NCBI RefSeq assembly: GCF_047718555.1
Contig: NZ_JBDNRK010000016.1
Location: forward strand, 1 to 64,000
Length of the DNA stretch: 64,000 nt
From: Clostridium_I sp047718555
GTDB lineage: Bacteria; Bacillota; Clostridia; Clostridiales; Clostridiaceae
Direction of reading: 5' to 3'
Shown here piece by piece: positions 1 through 7,976 of the stretch (its first letter is position 1; every line of letters starts with the position of its first letter). The position numbers were made by a program, and so were the translations under genes. The notes below the pieces were generated by a model. The model did not search any database. It saw only the letters and a program-made list of their open reading frames with translations, and had not been told where the DNA came from.

Positions 1-105
1 TCTTTTACCCCATCTGAATTTTAGAACTGCAAATGCATGGCTTACTTGGCGTTGGGCTCTCACTTGAAGAAGTGGGAGACTTACGCCAAGTTAGTCAGGT
101 TAAAG
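1..105 (-). repeat. Decayed copy of dispersed palindromic repeat family 1
   Basis: An imperfect hairpin is visible: CTTGGCGT (45-52) pairs with ACGCCAAG (83-90), around an inner TCTCACTT/AAGTGGGAGA stem. Read on the minus strand it follows the order of the better copies at 35390, 57036 and 60195: GACTAA-like end, a stem containing CTCCCAC, then a segment near GTTCT and a CAGATGG-like arm. No reading frame is convincing here. Assignment to the family is by pattern and is less certain than for the other copies. Confidence 0.4.
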
Positions 106-107
106 CT

Positions 108-157
108 AAAAAATTGCAATATATAAGTGAAATTTCACTTATATATTGCAATTTTTT
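108..157. terminator. Perfect 25-bp palindrome, probable bidirectional terminator
   Basis: Positions 108-132 are exactly complementary to 133-157, giving a 25-bp stem with no loop beyond the centre. It starts with a run of A and ends with a run of T, so it can act as an intrinsic terminator in either direction. It lies 12 bases beyond the stop of the minus-strand oxidoreductase at 169-750 and most likely ends that transcript. Confidence 0.75.
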
Positions 158-168
158 AATATCATTTA

Positions 169-750
169 TTATAAATTTCGCTTAACTACCTTTTCAACTT
201 CCTGTAAATAACCTTTACGTACCTCTTCAGTTACATGAGGAACTCCTCCAAAGAAAGTGTGAACAACTTCTTCTATTCCAGTAAAATTGAATATTCCCTG
301 ATCTGTAGTCTGTTTTATTGAACTATGCATTCCATTTTCAGAATATATGGCATCCGGAGTACCCGTAGTAGAGAACAATAACCCCTTTTTACCCTTTAAT
401 AAACCATTTGGAGCTCCATCTACATATTCGTAAGCAAAGCCATAAGAAAATACTCTATCCACATATCCTTTTAATATAGCTGGCAGAGAAGTCCACCAAA
501 TAGGATAAACAAAGGTTATAACATCAGCCCATTTAATATGCTCCTGCTCTCCAGCAATATCTTCTGGAATCTTTCCACTTTGAAAAGCAACGAAATCCTC
601 TGGTTTAAGTATAGGATCAAAACCTATTTCATATAGATTTCTTACCCTTACCTCTGCACCCTTTTCTTTAGACGCCTTTACCACCGAATCTACCATAGCC
701 TTTCCAAAACTCTTTTCATTGGGATGTGCAAAAATTACTAAATTATTCAT
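169..750 (-). CDS. Flavodoxin-fold NAD(P)H oxidoreductase (quinone reductase type)
   Basis: The protein of about 193 residues belongs to the NAD(P)H dehydrogenase (quinone)/KefF-MdaB-like flavodoxin-fold family. These soluble FMN or FAD enzymes reduce quinones or other electrophiles by two electrons. Seen are the N-terminal nucleotide-binding strand NNLVIFAHPNEKSF, the FVYPIWWTSLPAILKGYVDR segment typical of the family, and a STTGTP loop. The ATG at 750 is chosen because GGAGG lies 8 bases upstream; a TTG five codons earlier would translate that ribosome site. A MarR gene lies upstream on the same strand, and both promoter regions carry the TACTTTGATATCAAA palindrome, so MarR-controlled stress induction is likely. 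The substrate is unknown. Confidence 0.88.
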   Translation of the reverse strand: MNNLVIFAHPNEKSFGKAMVDSVVKASKEKGAEVRVRNLYEIGFDPILKPEDFVAFQSGKIPEDIAGEQEHIKWADVITFVYPIWWTSLPAILKGYVDRVFSYGFAYEYVDGAPNGLLKGKKGLLFSTTGTPDAIYSENGMHSSIKQTTDQGIFNFTGIEEVVHTFFGGVPHVTEEVRKGYLQEVEKVVKRNL

Positions 751-852
751 ATTTAATTCCTCCAATCAATATAATGCACAAGATACAAAGCTCCTTGTCA
801 TAGCTTTATTTATACAAGACCACACAAATATGGCAGTCAATATTTATTATTT

Positions 853-900
853 TACTTTGATATCAAAATATATATTTAAAAAAATTTTATATCAAAGTAT
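853..900 (-). promoter_or_regulatory. Paired MarR-type operators upstream of the oxidoreductase
   Basis: TACTTTGATATCAAAATA (853-870) nearly repeats the perfect palindrome found in the marR promoter at 1578-1595. A second, weaker copy with ATATCAAAGTAT ends at 900. On the minus strand a TTGATA / 17 bp / TATATT promoter can be read between them, so a bound repressor would cover both promoter elements. The promoter call is inference; the shared operator is visible. Confidence 0.6.
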
Positions 901-1046
901 CTTTCTAAAAACAATTTTTAAATTTAGTACCCAATAAGATTACTAAATTCAAACTTAATATATCACATATTGAAAAAACATTGATTTCACTCATTAAACG
1001 CCTAAATATCTCAATTTTTAACTTGTGAAGTCTATATAAGCTACAA

Positions 1047-1110
1047 CAAACAAAGTTCTAAACATCAGGTGCAGCTTTTATTTCATGTGATGCTTACCAA
1101 CAGAGTTCTC
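1047..1110 (-). repeat. Fragment of repeat family 1
   Basis: Read on the minus strand this stretch runs AACTCTGTT, TAAGCATCA, TGAAATAAAA, CACCTGATG, AGAACTTTGTT. It matches the second hairpin and tail of the copy at 60195-60328 (TAAGCATCAGCTGAAATAAA, CCACCTGATG, AAGAACTCTGTTTAT) with scattered changes. The first hairpin and GATGACTA end are missing, so this is a truncated, ageing copy. The surrounding 770-1144 gap holds this fragment and the operators, and no gene. Confidence 0.55.
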
Positions 1111-1144
1111 AGTATTGATATTTATTGTTTATCGCAGTTATATA

Positions 1145-1567
1145 TTAAAAATTACCATGAATTTTATTCAATATAGTATTAAAAATTTCTTTTTCAGCTT
1201 CACTTATTCCCTTATATTCTACAGCATAAAGCTTTAAGGAAATTTCTTTAAAACTAGTTTCTAATTTTCTCCCCTTTTCAGTTAAAAATACCATAGTTGA
1301 TCTGTTATCCTTAGGATCCTTCCTTGATGAAATATATCCCAGCTTAATCAACTTATTTACAAGGGCTGTCACTGTAGACCTATCTCTATGAATATTATCT
1401 GCAAGATAAGTCATGGTACACTCATCATGTTGAAATAGCGTTGCCAAAATATCCCCATGGGAAGGTGCTATATCTTTAAGCCCTACTTTTTCTAATTCTT
1501 TTAGAATAAACTCATTTGCCTTTTCATGTATTCTTCCTATTAAATATATACTTCTATCTGCTTTCAT
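1145..1567 (-). CDS. MarR family transcriptional regulator
   Basis: About 140 residues, the usual MarR length, with a winged-helix region (LADNIHRDRSTVTALVNKLI, then the wing RKDPKDNRSTMVFLTEKG). MarR dimers bind palindromic operators and release them on binding or oxidation by small molecules. The start at 1567 (MKADRSIYL) is preferred over an upstream in-frame codon that would read through the promoter. There is no clear ribosome site: the consensus -10 TATAAT lies 6 bases before the ATG, so the mRNA is probably leaderless. The operator sits inside its own promoter, indicating autorepression, and is shared with the oxidoreductase gene downstream. Confidence 0.88.
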   Translation of the reverse strand: MKADRSIYLIGRIHEKANEFILKELEKVGLKDIAPSHGDILATLFQHDECTMTYLADNIHRDRSTVTALVNKLIKLGYISSRKDPKDNRSTMVFLTEKGRKLETSFKEISLKLYAVEYKGISEAEKEIFNTILNKIHGNF

Positions 1568-1573
1568 GTTTTC

Positions 1574-1602
1574 ATTATACTTTGATATCAAAGTAATGTC
1601 AA
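1574..1602 (-). promoter_or_regulatory. Consensus promoter with embedded MarR operator
   Basis: On the minus strand TTGACA (1597-1602), a 17-bp spacer and TATAAT (1574-1579) form a perfect sigma-A promoter. The 18-bp palindrome TACTTTGATATCAAAGTA (1578-1595) fills the spacer. The predicted transcript starts at or next to the ATG of marR (1567). Bound MarR would exclude polymerase, giving tight autoregulation. Confidence 0.8.
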
Positions 1603-1774
1603 GAATAAATTTTGATACAAAAATGTATTTAATCCTTATTACAATAATAAAAATAAATTGCAATTAATAATCCTATAATTTACAGCTTTACAATATTAAT
1701 AAATTTTGCATTATTGCAACTTTCTTAAAGATCATGATAAACTCTAGATATCATATATTTTTGGAGGATATAAT

Positions 1775-2848
1775 ATGAGTCTAAAAGAAAAAGTTAAAAA
1801 TCTTCCTTCTTCCCCAGGGGTATATCTTATGAAGGATTCACTAAATAGTGTAATTTATGTAGGTAAATCAAAAAATTTAAAAAATAGAGTAGGATCGTAT
1901 TTTCAAAATTCAAAATCACATTCTCCAAAGGTGCTAAAATTAGTTAAGAATCTAAAGGATTTTGACTATATACTTACAGATACGGAATTTGAAGCCTTTA
2001 TATTGGAATGCAAATTGATAAAGACAATTAAACCTATGTATAACAGGCAAATGAAAAATCCAAAATCCTATTCCTATATAAAGATAATAGTAAATGAAAA
2101 ATATCCAAGTATTGAAATCTCTAATGAGTCCAGTGAAATTGATGGAAATATTTACTTTGGACCCTATACAAGTAGAAATACAGTAGAAAGAGGAATTGAG
2201 GGTATAAAGGAATTCTGCAAAATATTTTGCAGCAATAATTCCAGAAAAGCTTCCTCTTGCCTTAATTATTCTCTGGGATTATGCCTTGGTATGTGTTTGG
2301 ATAATACTCCAAGCAAACAATATTTAAATATATTTGATAAAATAATAAAATTACTGGAAGGGGATGATAAAAGTCTTCTTACGGAAATGGAACACAAGAT
2401 GAATAGTCTATCAGATAACTTTGATTTTGAAAAAGCTGCTAAATATAGAGATTATATAAGCGCAGTAAATTATCTGATTGATAAAGTTAAAGTTATAGAA
2501 TTTGCAGAAGAAAATAAAAATATTGCTTTGCTTGAGCCTTTAGGTGATAACATAATTAAATTTTTTCTTATCAAAGGAAATAAATTGCTTTTTAGTGAAA
2601 AATATTCAATTAAAGCTATTGAAAATTTAAAGTCTATTATGAAAAATAATATTTTATTTTACTTTAAAGATAAAGGCTCAAAAAATCTAACGGGAATTGG
2701 TAAAGAAGACATCGATGAAGCTCAAATAATTTATAGTTATTTAAAAAACAAATCTAATAACTGTAACTATGTAATAATTTCAGAGAAGTGCTTTAGTTCT
2801 CTAAATAATGCTAGTATTAATAAAATACTTGATAAATTACTTTCGTGA
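1775..2848 (+). CDS. UvrC-like GIY-YIG excision nuclease lacking the C-terminal half (Cho-like)
   Basis: The 357-residue protein has the N-terminal half of UvrC. A GIY-YIG nuclease domain covers residues 12-95 (GVYLMKD, VIYVGKSKNLKNRVGSYF), and a UvrB-binding UVR motif (FDFEKAAKYRDYI) lies near 217-230. The RNase H-like 5'-incision domain and helix-hairpin-helix region of the roughly 600-residue UvrC are absent. This is the architecture of Cho, a second nuclease that makes the 3' incision in nucleotide excision repair. The gene ends cleanly, so it is likely a natural short form and not a truncation. It is monocistronic, with GGAGG before the ATG. Confidence 0.82.
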   Translation: MSLKEKVKNLPSSPGVYLMKDSLNSVIYVGKSKNLKNRVGSYFQNSKSHSPKVLKLVKNLKDFDYILTDTEFEAFILECKLIKTIKPMYNRQMKNPKSYSYIKIIVNEKYPSIEISNESSEIDGNIYFGPYTSRNTVERGIEGIKEFCKIFCSNNSRKASSCLNYSLGLCLGMCLDNTPSKQYLNIFDKIIKLLEGDDKSLLTEMEHKMNSLSDNFDFEKAAKYRDYISAVNYLIDKVKVIEFAEENKNIALLEPLGDNIIKFFLIKGNKLLFSEKYSIKAIENLKSIMKNNILFYFKDKGSKNLTGIGKEDIDEAQIIYSYLKNKSNNCNYVIISEKCFSSLNNASINKILDKLLS

Positions 2849-2929
2849 AGAAATTAGCGAAAATATTAAAGCAATCTCTTATAATAGTAGTGCAAGAATA
2901 CAATAAATTTATACATGTAGCAAATTATA

Positions 2930-2968
2930 ACCACCAGTTAGTTGTAATATATTACACTAATTGGTGGT
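2930..2968. other. 39-bp near-perfect palindrome between convergent genes
   Basis: ACCACCAGTTAG (2930-2941) pairs with CTAATTGGTGGT (2957-2968), and the central TGTAATATATTACA is itself palindromic. There is no strong T-run after it, but it sits between the ends of the Cho-like gene and the convergent oxidoreductase. A terminator or RNA-stabilising hairpin is the simplest reading; an operator is less likely at this place. Confidence 0.5.
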
Positions 2969-3054
2969 CAAACAAATCCTGCTTTCCTTAATCATCTAGT
3001 TATACTTCTTTTAATGTATTATGTGAAATAAGCTGAGCATATTAAAAATTTTCC

Positions 3055-3645
3055 TTAACAATCTATCTGTTTAAAATAACTGTACACTTTATCCAATTTT
3101 AGCTCCTGTTTTCCCTTTGGACTTTCCATATTACCAAATTCAAAGAATTTTACTTTTTTGATTCCTACATAATTAAATAATGCTTTTTTCATTAAAACTT
3201 TATGAGCATTATGCAAGAAAACTAATGGATAATTTGTGGGTCCTTTCATTGTTGATATACATACTACAGACTTCCCTTTTAATAGGCCTTCTGGTAAAAG
3301 CCCACCCTTATCCCTATATGCAAAATTTGATGCAAATATTTGATCTATATATCCTAAAAGCATAGCAGGCGGTCTTCCCCACCATATTGGATATACAAAG
3401 ACAATTTTGTCCGCCCATATAATTTGTTGTCTATACTTTTCTAAGTTAGGATCACAATGCATATCCCTTCTTCGTTTGTTCTCATTAAATACAAGCAGTG
3501 GATTAAAACCTTCCTCATATAAATCTAATACCTGTATCTCCTTAATATTAGAATTTTCACTACTACCTTTTAGTACTTTTTGTAAAAATGCATAACATAA
3601 ACTATTATGATTTGGATGTGTATAAATAACTAGTATTTTCATCAT
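3055..3645 (-). CDS. Flavodoxin-fold NAD(P)H oxidoreductase, second paralogue
   Basis: 196 residues of the same family as the gene at 169-750: KILVIYTHPNHNS at the N-terminus, FVYPIWWGRPPAMLLGYIDQ in the middle, and the conserved GLLKGK segment before the FMN-contact loop. It probably reduces quinones or related electrophiles in the cytoplasm. The start has GAGGTG upstream; ATG-ATG makes 3645 or 3642 equally possible. It is divergent from a MarR gene at 3763, and the 117-bp gap carries two copies of a TTGTCA/TGATAA operator, so the MarR product very likely represses it. Confidence 0.87.
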   Translation of the reverse strand: MMKILVIYTHPNHNSLCYAFLQKVLKGSSENSNIKEIQVLDLYEEGFNPLLVFNENKRRRDMHCDPNLEKYRQQIIWADKIVFVYPIWWGRPPAMLLGYIDQIFASNFAYRDKGGLLPEGLLKGKSVVCISTMKGPTNYPLVFLHNAHKVLMKKALFNYVGIKKVKFFEFGNMESPKGKQELKLDKVYSYFKQIDC

Positions 3646-3655
3646 TTCACCTCAT

Positions 3656-3715
3656 TTACTTGTCATTTGATAAGTAAATAATATCATAATCAATTTTACT
3701 TGTCAAATGATAATT
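3656..3715. promoter_or_regulatory. Two MarR-type operators in a divergent promoter region
   Basis: Two near-palindromes share TTACTTGTCA followed by a TGATAA arm: 3656-3677 (core TTGTCATTTGATAA) and 3696-3715 (core TTGTCAAATGATAA). Their centres are about 40 bp, or four helical turns, apart between the oxidoreductase and marR start codons. This suggests cooperative binding and co-repression of both genes. Confidence 0.7.
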
Positions 3716-3762
3716 GTTTTTTGATATCTATTTTGATATGTTATAAATAGAGGTGATTATTA

Positions 3763-4194
3763 TTGGATAAAAAAATTCTTTTTAATAAACTAGTGGCATT
3801 TATAACCTCAGTAAATCGCATTACACATGAGTTTTCAAGGGATGCTAAATCAGATATTATTACACCGGTTCAATTTAATATTCTTCAATATATAGCTGTT
3901 AATCAGTCTGTTACACTTAGCCAAATTAGCCAGTGTCAAGATATGTCTATGCCAAATGCCAGCCGTGAATTAAAAAAATTAACTAAAAACAATTTAATAG
4001 AAAAAATTGATGATATAGAAGACCGAAGGAAACAATTTATCCGTCTCTCAAAGGATGGAGAAATAATGATGAATGAAGCTTTTAAGCACATTGAAGCCAA
4101 ATTCCTTAGTCGCATTAAAGATGTTTCTGAAGAGGATTTAGAAGATATTTACCGTGCGCTAGATATACTTCACTCAAAACTATTTTTCGATTAA
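3763..4194 (+). CDS. MarR family transcriptional regulator
   Basis: 143 residues with the MarR winged helix: LSQISQCQDMSMPNASRELK as the recognition region and DIEDRRKQFIRLSKDGE as the wing. The start is TTG at 3763, supported by AGAGGTG 7 bases upstream. It lies divergent from the flavodoxin-fold reductase at 3055-3645, and the operators at 3656-3715 lie between them. Autoregulation and control of the reductase are therefore likely. The inducing compound cannot be read from sequence. Confidence 0.88.
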   Translation: MDKKILFNKLVAFITSVNRITHEFSRDAKSDIITPVQFNILQYIAVNQSVTLSQISQCQDMSMPNASRELKKLTKNNLIEKIDDIEDRRKQFIRLSKDGEIMMNEAFKHIEAKFLSRIKDVSEEDLEDIYRALDILHSKLFFD

Positions 4195-4298
4195 CAGAAT
4201 TGTATAAATAAAATTGTTCCTCTTTCTATATATTATAATCACCTTTTTCTTTATATTTCATAAATTAATAAGTATAAAGTACTAATATGGAGATTTTT

Positions 4299-5711
4299 AT
4301 GCTTATTCATGTAGTTAAATCGGGAGAATCCCTATGGCAAATATCAAATCGTTACAAGGTATCAATGGCTAGAATAATTAGTGCTAATGGACTTCAGTAC
4401 CCTAACAAACTGCTTATTGGTCAATCTTTAGTAATTCCAACAGAATATATAGTTCATACTGTAAGAGCTGGTGAATCCCTATGGCAAATTTCACAAAATT
4501 ATGGTATTTCAGTACAGGAAATTGTTCAGGAAAATAAACTTAGCAATCCTGAGAATATTTATCCAGGGCTTCAGTTAAATATTCCACCAATTAGATACAC
4601 AGTAAAGCCCGGTGAATCCCTATCACAAGTTGCACAAAGATATGGAGTTTCCCTTGAAAGCTTAATAGATGCAAATGGTATTCAAGATTCAAGCCTTATA
4701 TATCCAGGCACTGTACTTATTATTCCTAGAAAAAAGACTCCAATCTATGTAAATGGCTATATTTATGATTTTACTGCAAATGGTGTATCCGTTGTAAGGG
4801 ATGAAGGAACTTACTTAACCTATTTAGCTCCTTTTGCCTATAGAATTAAAGAGGATGGAACTCTAGAACCTATAGATGATTCTGCACTAATTAATGCCGC
4901 CTATGCCAAAAATGTAGTGCCAATGATGGCAATAACAAACTTTACCTCTACAGAATTAGGTCATAATCTTGCCCATGTAGTTTTATCAACCCCCGAGGTT
5001 AGAGATAAGCTTATTACTAACATTATTAACACAATGAAAGTTAAAGGCTATCAAGGTGTAAATATCGATTTTGAAAATGTACTGCCAACCGATAAAGAGA
5101 ACTATAATAGATTTCTTGTGCTTACAGTTCAAAGGCTGCACGCTGAAAATTTCTTTGTATCCACAGCTTTGGCTCCAAAAACAGGCCCAAGTCAGCAAGG
5201 ATTATTATATGAAGCTCACGATTACGAAGCCCATGGAAGAATTGTGGATTTTGTTGTACTTATGACGTATGAATGGGGATATAGAGCGGGACCACCTCAG
5301 GCTATTTCACCATTAAACCAGATAAAACAAGTACTTGATTATGCAGTTACTGTTATACCAAGAGATAAGATTTTCTTTGGCTTTCAGATCTATGCCAGAG
5401 ATTGGATTATTCCTCATGTGCCGGGCATGGAGGCAGAAACCTTCAGTATGCAGGAAGCTATATCAAGAGCTGTGAGATATGAAGTCAGAATAAATTATGA
5501 TCCCGTTAGTCAATCACCTTTCTTCAGATATACGGATAATCAAGGAAGGCGGCACGAAGTTTGGTTTGAAGACGCCAGAAGTGCTCAAGCTAAATTTGAT
5601 ACAGTTAAAGACTACAGATTAAAAGGTATTAGCTACTGGGCATTGGGGTTCCCATTCCCTCAGAACTGGACTTTACTCAGAGGTAATTTTGATATTGTAA
5701 AATTGATATAA
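4299..5711 (+). CDS. LysM x3 / glycoside hydrolase 18 protein (SleL/YaaH-type spore cortex hydrolase)
   Basis: Three LysM peptidoglycan-binding modules (about residues 1-46, 51-95, 98-142; each with a GESL-x-QI/V segment) precede a GH18 domain. Catalytic D257 and E259 lie in VNIDFEN. The order matches Bacillus SleL/YaaH, an N-acetylglucosaminidase acting on cortex fragments during germination. No signal peptide is present, as expected for a spore-loaded enzyme. The ATG at 4299 follows GGAG by 6 bases and matches the start of the paralogue at 23282-24562 (IIHVV); an ATG four codons earlier would overlap the ribosome site. A long hairpin follows the stop. Confidence 0.88.
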   Translation: MLIHVVKSGESLWQISNRYKVSMARIISANGLQYPNKLLIGQSLVIPTEYIVHTVRAGESLWQISQNYGISVQEIVQENKLSNPENIYPGLQLNIPPIRYTVKPGESLSQVAQRYGVSLESLIDANGIQDSSLIYPGTVLIIPRKKTPIYVNGYIYDFTANGVSVVRDEGTYLTYLAPFAYRIKEDGTLEPIDDSALINAAYAKNVVPMMAITNFTSTELGHNLAHVVLSTPEVRDKLITNIINTMKVKGYQGVNIDFENVLPTDKENYNRFLVLTVQRLHAENFFVSTALAPKTGPSQQGLLYEAHDYEAHGRIVDFVVLMTYEWGYRAGPPQAISPLNQIKQVLDYAVTVIPRDKIFFGFQIYARDWIIPHVPGMEAETFSMQEAISRAVRYEVRINYDPVSQSPFFRYTDNQGRRHEVWFEDARSAQAKFDTVKDYRLKGISYWALGFPFPQNWTLLRGNFDIVKLI

Positions 5712-5773
5712 GATATGATTAAAACAATAGAAGTAATTATTCTAGAATTTTGTATTAGTAATTTTCTATAGAC

Positions 5774-5821
5774 AGAGAGCTGTCTCCCAATGCATAGATA
5801 TGTATTGAGAGGCAGTTCTCT
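5774..5821 (+). terminator. 22-bp hairpin after the LysM/GH18 gene
   Basis: AGAGAGCTG (from 5774) pairs with CAGTTCTCT (to 5821), and pairing continues inward to AATGCAT/ATGTATT, leaving a 3-base loop with one mismatch. There is no clean T-run afterwards, so it may act as a 3'-end stabiliser or a weak terminator. The 5712-6013 gap holds nothing else recognisable. Confidence 0.55.
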
Positions 5822-6025
5822 ACTATATGTTATTAAAATTCAATTTTTAATAAACAAATGAGCCATTTTCAAATTTAATAAATATTTATTGATGTTCATA
5901 CATCACCTTAAGCTGATTCTATAGGTACTTTAGCTATGAAACCTTTCTGTTTTCAATCTATTATCAAGCCTTGTCATCATTGTTTGTTATCGTTTTCTAT
6001 GATATAATTTAACGGAGGTGATAAT

Positions 6026-7141
6026 ATGTGCAATAATACCATTTCTAATGAAATTTATGACAATACTTCCAATATAAATTATGCTATTGTGGGCTTTGGT
6101 GGAATAGCAAAAACCCATGCCATAGGTACTTACATAGCAAACTTAACTCTAGGCTTACCCTTTAATTTAAACTTAAAAAATGTAGTAACACGAACTCCAC
6201 TTCCATATACAGTTCCCGGCAGTATCAATGCAGTATCATTAGAAGAGGTTTTAAAGGATCCAGCTATACATTTTGTTGATATATGTACCCCAAATGACAG
6301 TCATAAGGATATTGTATTAAAAGCGCTTAAATATAATAAGTCCATATATTGTGAAAAACCTTTAGCATCTAATTACAAAGAGGCACTTGAGATATCCGGC
6401 GCTGTAGAAGCAAGTGGAGTTAGAAATGCTACTGCACTTATGTATCGGTTCATGCCCGCAGTAAGATTGATTAAGGAAGCTGTGGAAGAAAACCTTATAG
6501 GCGAAATCATAGATTTTAAAATAAATCTGTTTCATAAAAGCTATCTCAATCCTAATAAAAAAGGGAGCTGGAGAACTCATGCAGGTTCAGGCGGCGGTGC
6601 CTTACTGGATCTAGGTGTTCATCTTATTGATGTTATACATTTCACTCTTGGCAATATTGAATCTGTCAATGCCAAAACTAAAGTCTTCTTTAAAGACAGA
6701 ACAGAAGTAGATGAAATAGCACATTGCAGCTTTTCACTGGAAAATGGTGTAGAAGGAAGCTTAGAAGTTTCAAGGATCTTTGCTGATCTAGAAGAGCCTA
6801 CTACCTTTACTATACATGGCAGTAAGGGCAGCATAAAGATGAATTCCAACAGCCCCTACACAATAGACATATATAACTATGATAAGAATTCAATTGAAGT
6901 TAGAAGTGCCCAGGACAGAAAGCACATACTCCAAAATTATCCTGGTGAAAAAAATTCCTTTGGATTTCATCAGGACTGCCATATGGCTTCTCTGGTAAAT
7001 TTTTCCAATGAACTATATTTTAATAAACAAAACTCAATCACCCCAACTTTTAAAGATGCCTTGAAAGCTCAAAAGGTAATTGAAGCAGCCTATATTTCCA
7101 GCAGAGACTTAGAAAAAGTATCTCTTAACAGTATAGATTGA
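6026..7141 (+). CDS. Gfo/Idh/MocA family NAD(P)-dependent sugar oxidoreductase
   Basis: 371 residues. A Rossmann domain starts at AIVGFGGIAKTHA, followed by the family motif CEKPLA and a C-terminal sugar-binding domain with GGGALLDLGVHLIDVIHF, where the lysine of EKP and the histidine of GVHLID are the usual catalytic pair. Members oxidise or reduce cyclic sugars and inositols with NAD(P). GGAGGTG sits 8 bases before the ATG. It is convergent with the glycyl-radical enzyme operon. Because 1,5-anhydrofructose reductases belong to this family, a metabolic link to that operon is possible but speculative. Confidence 0.85.
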   Translation: MCNNTISNEIYDNTSNINYAIVGFGGIAKTHAIGTYIANLTLGLPFNLNLKNVVTRTPLPYTVPGSINAVSLEEVLKDPAIHFVDICTPNDSHKDIVLKALKYNKSIYCEKPLASNYKEALEISGAVEASGVRNATALMYRFMPAVRLIKEAVEENLIGEIIDFKINLFHKSYLNPNKKGSWRTHAGSGGGALLDLGVHLIDVIHFTLGNIESVNAKTKVFFKDRTEVDEIAHCSFSLENGVEGSLEVSRIFADLEEPTTFTIHGSKGSIKMNSNSPYTIDIYNYDKNSIEVRSAQDRKHILQNYPGEKNSFGFHQDCHMASLVNFSNELYFNKQNSITPTFKDALKAQKVIEAAYISSRDLEKVSLNSID

Positions 7142-7158
7142 AATCGATAAAAATTGTA

Positions 7159-7246
7159 TTTGCTTATACAATTAATAATTATAATATGATTTGTATAAGC
7201 AAAAATCTCACTGCACCATAGCTATTAAATGGAGCAGTGAGATTTT
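7159..7246. terminator. Tandem hairpins between convergent genes
   Basis: First stem: TTTGCTTATACAA (7159-7171) with TTGTATAAGCAAA (7191-7203). Second stem: AAAATCTCACTGCACCAT (7202-7219) with ATGGAGCAGTGAGATTTT (7229-7246), one mismatch, with T-runs usable on both strands. Together they separate the oxidoreductase from the aldolase operon. Confidence 0.8.
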
Positions 7247-7265
7247 AATATGGTTGTCATTAATA

Positions 7266-7952
7266 TTATTTTACATCATAAGCATATTTGCCTTTTCCAT
7301 AAACACCTTCCCAATCTGATACGAATTGTTTTATACTCCAATCCGTTAATGGATGGCTCAGTAATTTATCCATTATTTCAGCATTGACTGTTACTGATTG
7401 TCCTCCAGCTAATGCAACCTGATGTACCTGTTGTACATTTTTAAAGGATGCTGCTAACACTTTTGCAGCAATATTATGAGTTTTAAATAACTGAACTATT
7501 TGCACTACAACATCCACACCATTTCCGGCTATGTTATCTATTCTGTTCACATAGGGTGCAACGAACTCAGCACCTGCAATAGCTGCCATAAAAGCCTGCT
7601 CCGCTGTAAATATAGCCGTAGCAGTTATCTTTATTCCCTTTTTCTTTAAAATTTTCATTGCCTTTATTCCTTCGGGAATAACAGGAATTTTTATATAAAT
7701 ATTTCCCCCTATGACCTCCTGCAAATATTCAGCTTCTTTAACTATTTCTTCTGCCTTTTGGCTTATAACCTGAACATGAAGCATTTTATCTTCACCTATT
7801 GCATGTCTTATTTCTTTCAGTATATCTATGAAATTTCTCTTTTCTTTTGAAATTATAGTTGGGTTTGTAGTTACCCCACTCATTGGATATAGGTCAAAAG
7901 CTCTTTTAATTTGTTCCAGATTTGCAGTGTCCAATAAATATAACATACTCAT
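7266..7952 (-). CDS. fsa: Fructose-6-phosphate aldolase / transaldolase-like protein
   Basis: 228 residues, close to the short FSA class of transaldolases. GVTTNPTII lies near residues 26-34, the Schiff-base lysine is K88 in NIYIKIPV, and ITATAIFTAEQA and a PYVNRIDN loop follow. FSA enzymes make or split C3-C3 bonds between hydroxyacetone or dihydroxyacetone and glyceraldehyde 3-phosphate. It is the last gene of a minus-strand operon behind the glycyl-radical enzyme and its activase, the arrangement of E. coli ybiW-ybiY-fsaA and pflD-pflC-fsaB. It probably cleaves the sugar phosphate produced by the radical enzyme, not central pentose phosphates. Confidence 0.9.
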   Translation of the reverse strand: MSMLYLLDTANLEQIKRAFDLYPMSGVTTNPTIISKEKRNFIDILKEIRHAIGEDKMLHVQVISQKAEEIVKEAEYLQEVIGGNIYIKIPVIPEGIKAMKILKKKGIKITATAIFTAEQAFMAAIAGAEFVAPYVNRIDNIAGNGVDVVVQIVQLFKTHNIAAKVLAASFKNVQQVHQVALAGGQSVTVNAEIMDKLLSHPLTDWSIKQFVSDWEGVYGKGKYAYDVK

Positions 7953-7976
7953 ATCACCCTTATCATTTATTTTTTA

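Noticed and set aside
1775..2848. Truncated uvrC pseudogene
   Set aside because: The frame is clean with complete GIY-YIG and UVR parts and the natural Cho-like length.
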